Source: Sipunculus nudus (Eukaryota > Annelida > Sipuncula > Golfingiida > Sipunculidae). From it: a stretch of 64,000 nt of DNA. The stretch is taken from assembly GCA_026874595.1 (NCBI GenBank), contig CM049316.1:5284339-5348338 (forward strand), read 5' to 3'. Under the pieces are notes generated by a model that was not told the DNA's origin, did no database searches, and worked only from the letters and a program-made list of their open reading frames with translations. Positions 61,096 through 64,000 of this stretch are shown in pieces. A program made the position numbers and the translations under genes. The first letter of the stretch is position 1. Each line of letters begins with the position of its first letter.

Positions 61096-63449
61096 GACAT
61101 CTTATTCTTGTACATATTTCCCTTTAGCTAATATCACATATTTAAAAGCATCTCTTGTTTGTTTAATGTCAATCAGTTAAACAAGATTTGTACATTCATT
61201 TTACATCCTGTAGCTTGTAGTCACAAGTATAAAGTGGAATGTTTAAACATCAGTCGTGGACAGCTTTATATTGGATATGATTATATAACATGAATATGTA
61301 AATATTCATACAGAGAATGATGTCTACATAACTTAAACAGTGCTCTTGATAATAGAATATTTTCATCTCTTGATACAAACATTGATACTGTAAAGCAATA
61401 AGTGATTAATAATATTTAAGTACACCAATTACTCATACAGACATATCAACATATTTTAAGTGCAGTGTATTGAACATTAGAATTTCCTTATCTCTTTGTT
61501 CAATAATTCAGTACAGCAAATGAAAACATGGGGATTCAATATATACATATTTACTAAACAACCACAAGTAATAAATTGATACAGGTATCTTTGCATTCAC
61601 ATTACAATGCAAGATGCCTGGTCTATATGGCACCATGCTGGTCAATACAGGTTATAACTGCCTGGCACCTGCCTGTATCAGCCAGCTTGAGTGGACTGGG
61701 GTCAAGCATCATGGCCCCAGCATGAAACTGACAATAAAACACTCTTCACCATTCAGCCCCACACAGGAAATTTTTACTGTGAAATCATCAATATAAATAT
61801 TCAATGAAGACCCTTGCCAGTTGACGTCCCTGCATGAAAACCATGTCACCATGTTCTGGATATACATGTATTGCAATTACATCACCATTAAAATATAACA
61901 TATTGTGCAGGTGAATACATGTTAAGTAAAAAAACAGAGAGTGAATAATTTTGTTGTTGACAACATGTGTGGTTATTTAATAACAATATAAAAAATAAAC
62001 CTCACTTTGTCTTTGATTGGCAGCAGCATCATCCCTCAGCCCGGCAGACCCCAGGATAATAGGCAATACCAACCAGGTGGTTTATAACATATAATACAAA
62101 CATTTAGTTATTACAATAAGGAAACTATTTTAGTCTTTAACTTTACATCGTAAATGAGGATCAAACAAAGACTGGAAAAAAAAGACAAAGGGATGTAACA
62201 ATAAATTACACTCAATTTATATTTATTAATCATGTGTCCTATTTTTTTTCAAATTGAGCATAAAATAGTACTTCTTTATAAAGAAAAGTAAGAAAATAAA
62301 GACATTCCAGATACAAGAAATACCGCTAACTTTCTGTAACTGAAAAGTTATTTATCTTATTTATATTATTATCAACAATAATATTTTTCCCATAATGTTA
62401 TTTTAAGTTTCCAACTCAAGAGCTCCAATACATGTATGGCAATGTTTCATATAAAAAACACTGTTACTTTGATATGTAACTATTGAACCTTTATATATTT
62501 AAATATGATATGATTTCTCAGTGATTCAGAAAATCAAATCCAGTTTTGGATTTTACAATTCAAAAGCTCATAATTATTTGTGCTGCCAACTTGAGGGACG
62601 AAAAGAAAATAGTTCAATTATGAATGCCTTTAAAAGGAATTTTCTCATATATACCTCAAAAATGTTTAACCTTTAGGTAATTTTTATCACAAGCATTACT
62701 TCTTACAAATTTTTCTCTTTTTTTTCTACGTTTAAAAGCTATATTGAGACCAGAAATAAAGGCCATTGCATGTAAGGTGGTAATGTTACTGAAGTGGTAA
62801 TATGTAGGTTTTACTGATATATTTCTGTATATACACTGGCTGAGCCAATATGCTTCAAAACAGAGTTGAACAAACTACTGTTTGTCAGCCAAAAGTGGCC
62901 TATTTTTGATGTCTGCAAAGGCTCTTACATGGACTGATTTGATTATTACTTGGGACACTTATAAGAAAAATAGTGTATTCTTTGCTCCAACCTGTACTCA
63001 TGCATAAACAAACTTTCTCAAGTCTGACAATGTACAAATCAAAGATCAGGTTTTTTCTTACCGACTCAGATTTTCAATCGGTCTTGTGAATAACTTAGAA
63101 AATGCTGAATCCCGACTCCAACAACCTTGTGCAGGACTGGTTCCAGTTTCATATACACATCATCAACAGTTTGAACAGTATCTCTAATAAAGCAACACAA
63201 AAAGTAAAGTTACCTTGATCTTTTACTTTCTTTGTGTGCTAAAATGAAATTTGTATTAATTAGCAAATTAATTTTTTTTGCCATATGCAATCAGATAGAA
63301 CTTAATGAATGACCCATGTGACTGCCAGGGATAAAGTTTGCACCCCTCTTCTTAAAATAATAATTCTCAGTGATTGCAATTAGTAAGATATTACTGCAGA
63401 GGTGATGCCATCCAATGGCAAATTACAAAACTAATTCATTTTAACTATG
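61096..63449. other. AT-rich non-coding sequence
   Basis: Mostly AT-rich with no open frame of note and no recognised exon or RNA gene. Confidence 0.4.
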
Positions 63450-63971
63450 CAGGGTTCTAAATACTTTGAAATTTCCACCTTTCCAACAGAAAAGCATTAA
63501 TACAGGTTTGCCTTTTCGCAGAAAAGCGCCTCTCCGCTAGGGGTGCATATACCATCAAATTTTCCGTCACAGTTCCCTCAGTGTAAACCTGATCCTGCCA
63601 TCTTACATGCCATCCTACATGCACACTTGCGTCCAAAAAGAACTGAATGTTTTCAATTGTAACACTGTTATATCAGAAACACGATTGTGAAGTGAAACAG
63701 GAACATATAAGAGATGAGGGCCTGAAAGCTGTAGAGTATAAGAGCTTATAGACCATTTTTTTATAGTAAAATATAGGAAATATAGGGAGTCGATGGAACA
63801 CCACCTGTAAAGTATTTGGTTTTTTTGTCATGCGTGTTACTACTTATCAGCTACTAATGTGGAAAACATCTAGGTGTTTACCTTTCCAAAGGATTGGTAC
63901 AAAATAAAAAATGCCTTTCCGTACACCTTTGCTTATCTGAGACAGGTGGAAAGGCATTATTTTGAGCCCTG
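63450..63971. mobile_element. hAT-like MITE candidate, 522 bp
   Basis: Left end CAGGGTTCTAAATA and inverted right end CAGGGCTCAAAATA agree at 12 of 14 positions and match the CAGGG(C/T)TC consensus of many hAT termini. Internally, aatgcctttcc and ggaaaggcatt form an 11-bp stem near the right end. No transposase frame is present. A matching 8-bp target duplication is not evident. Confidence 0.5.
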
Positions 63972-64000
63972 TTATGCATTCAGACTGGAATACTTAAAGT

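Noticed and set aside
58918-63449. Possible 3' UTR of a convergent minus-strand gene
   Set aside because: Only isolated reverse poly(A) hexamers were seen; no coding exon on the minus strand supports a gene.

Overview
This is a eukaryotic, AT-rich window of animal type. It has one multi-exon protein gene with GT-AG introns, very long non-coding stretches, several kilobase-scale minisatellites, microsatellites and short non-autonomous DNA transposons. Repeat style and gene structure suggest a lophotrochozoan invertebrate, most likely a mollusc. The lineage is an inference; the invertebrate animal origin is better supported.

The only gene I can support is on the + strand at about 47.29-53.05 kb: an ETO/MTG (RUNX1T1/CBFA2T, Drosophila nervy) family transcriptional co-repressor. 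Nine exons join with consistent phase into a 554-residue reading frame counted from an ATG at 47307. Domain order is NHR1/TAFH, an Arg/Glu-rich linker, NHR2, NHR3 and a C-terminal MYND zinc finger with all eight ligands, ending at TAA 53044-53046. The first recognised exon starts at a splice acceptor, so at least one 5' exon is missing; it may lie off-window, which would make most of 1-47289 first intron. A probable 3' UTR follows, with a best distal poly(A) signal at 57397.

Layout. 1-1.3 kb: a diverged tandem duplication of about 680 bp. 3.04-3.44 kb: a coding-like segment broken by one stop. 3935-5767: a non-autonomous Helitron-like element with an A|TC start, a 3' hairpin plus CTAG|T end, and internal 280-bp tandem repeats. 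7.1-7.7 and 15.6-16.2 kb: clusters of same-orientation CAGGTG E-boxes. 8.08 kb: a MITE-like element. 8.8-10.25 kb: minisatellite of about 36 bp. 16.6-18.6 kb: a strand-biased pyrimidine-rich tract. 30.9-31.8 kb: minisatellite of about 57 bp. 34.9-36.3 kb: 20-bp minisatellite with higher-order structure. 39.77-40.6 kb: minisatellite of about 59 bp. 43.7-44.1 kb: degenerate repeats of about 82 bp. 47.3-53.0 kb: the ETO/MTG gene. 53.05-57.4 kb: probable 3' UTR with internal repeats. 57.4-64 kb: non-coding, with two hAT-like MITE candidates.

I found no operon, CRISPR array, tRNA or rRNA, and no multi-gene system. The most interesting non-genic structures are the Helitron-like element with its palindrome-bearing dimeric satellite, and the higher-order 20-bp minisatellite.
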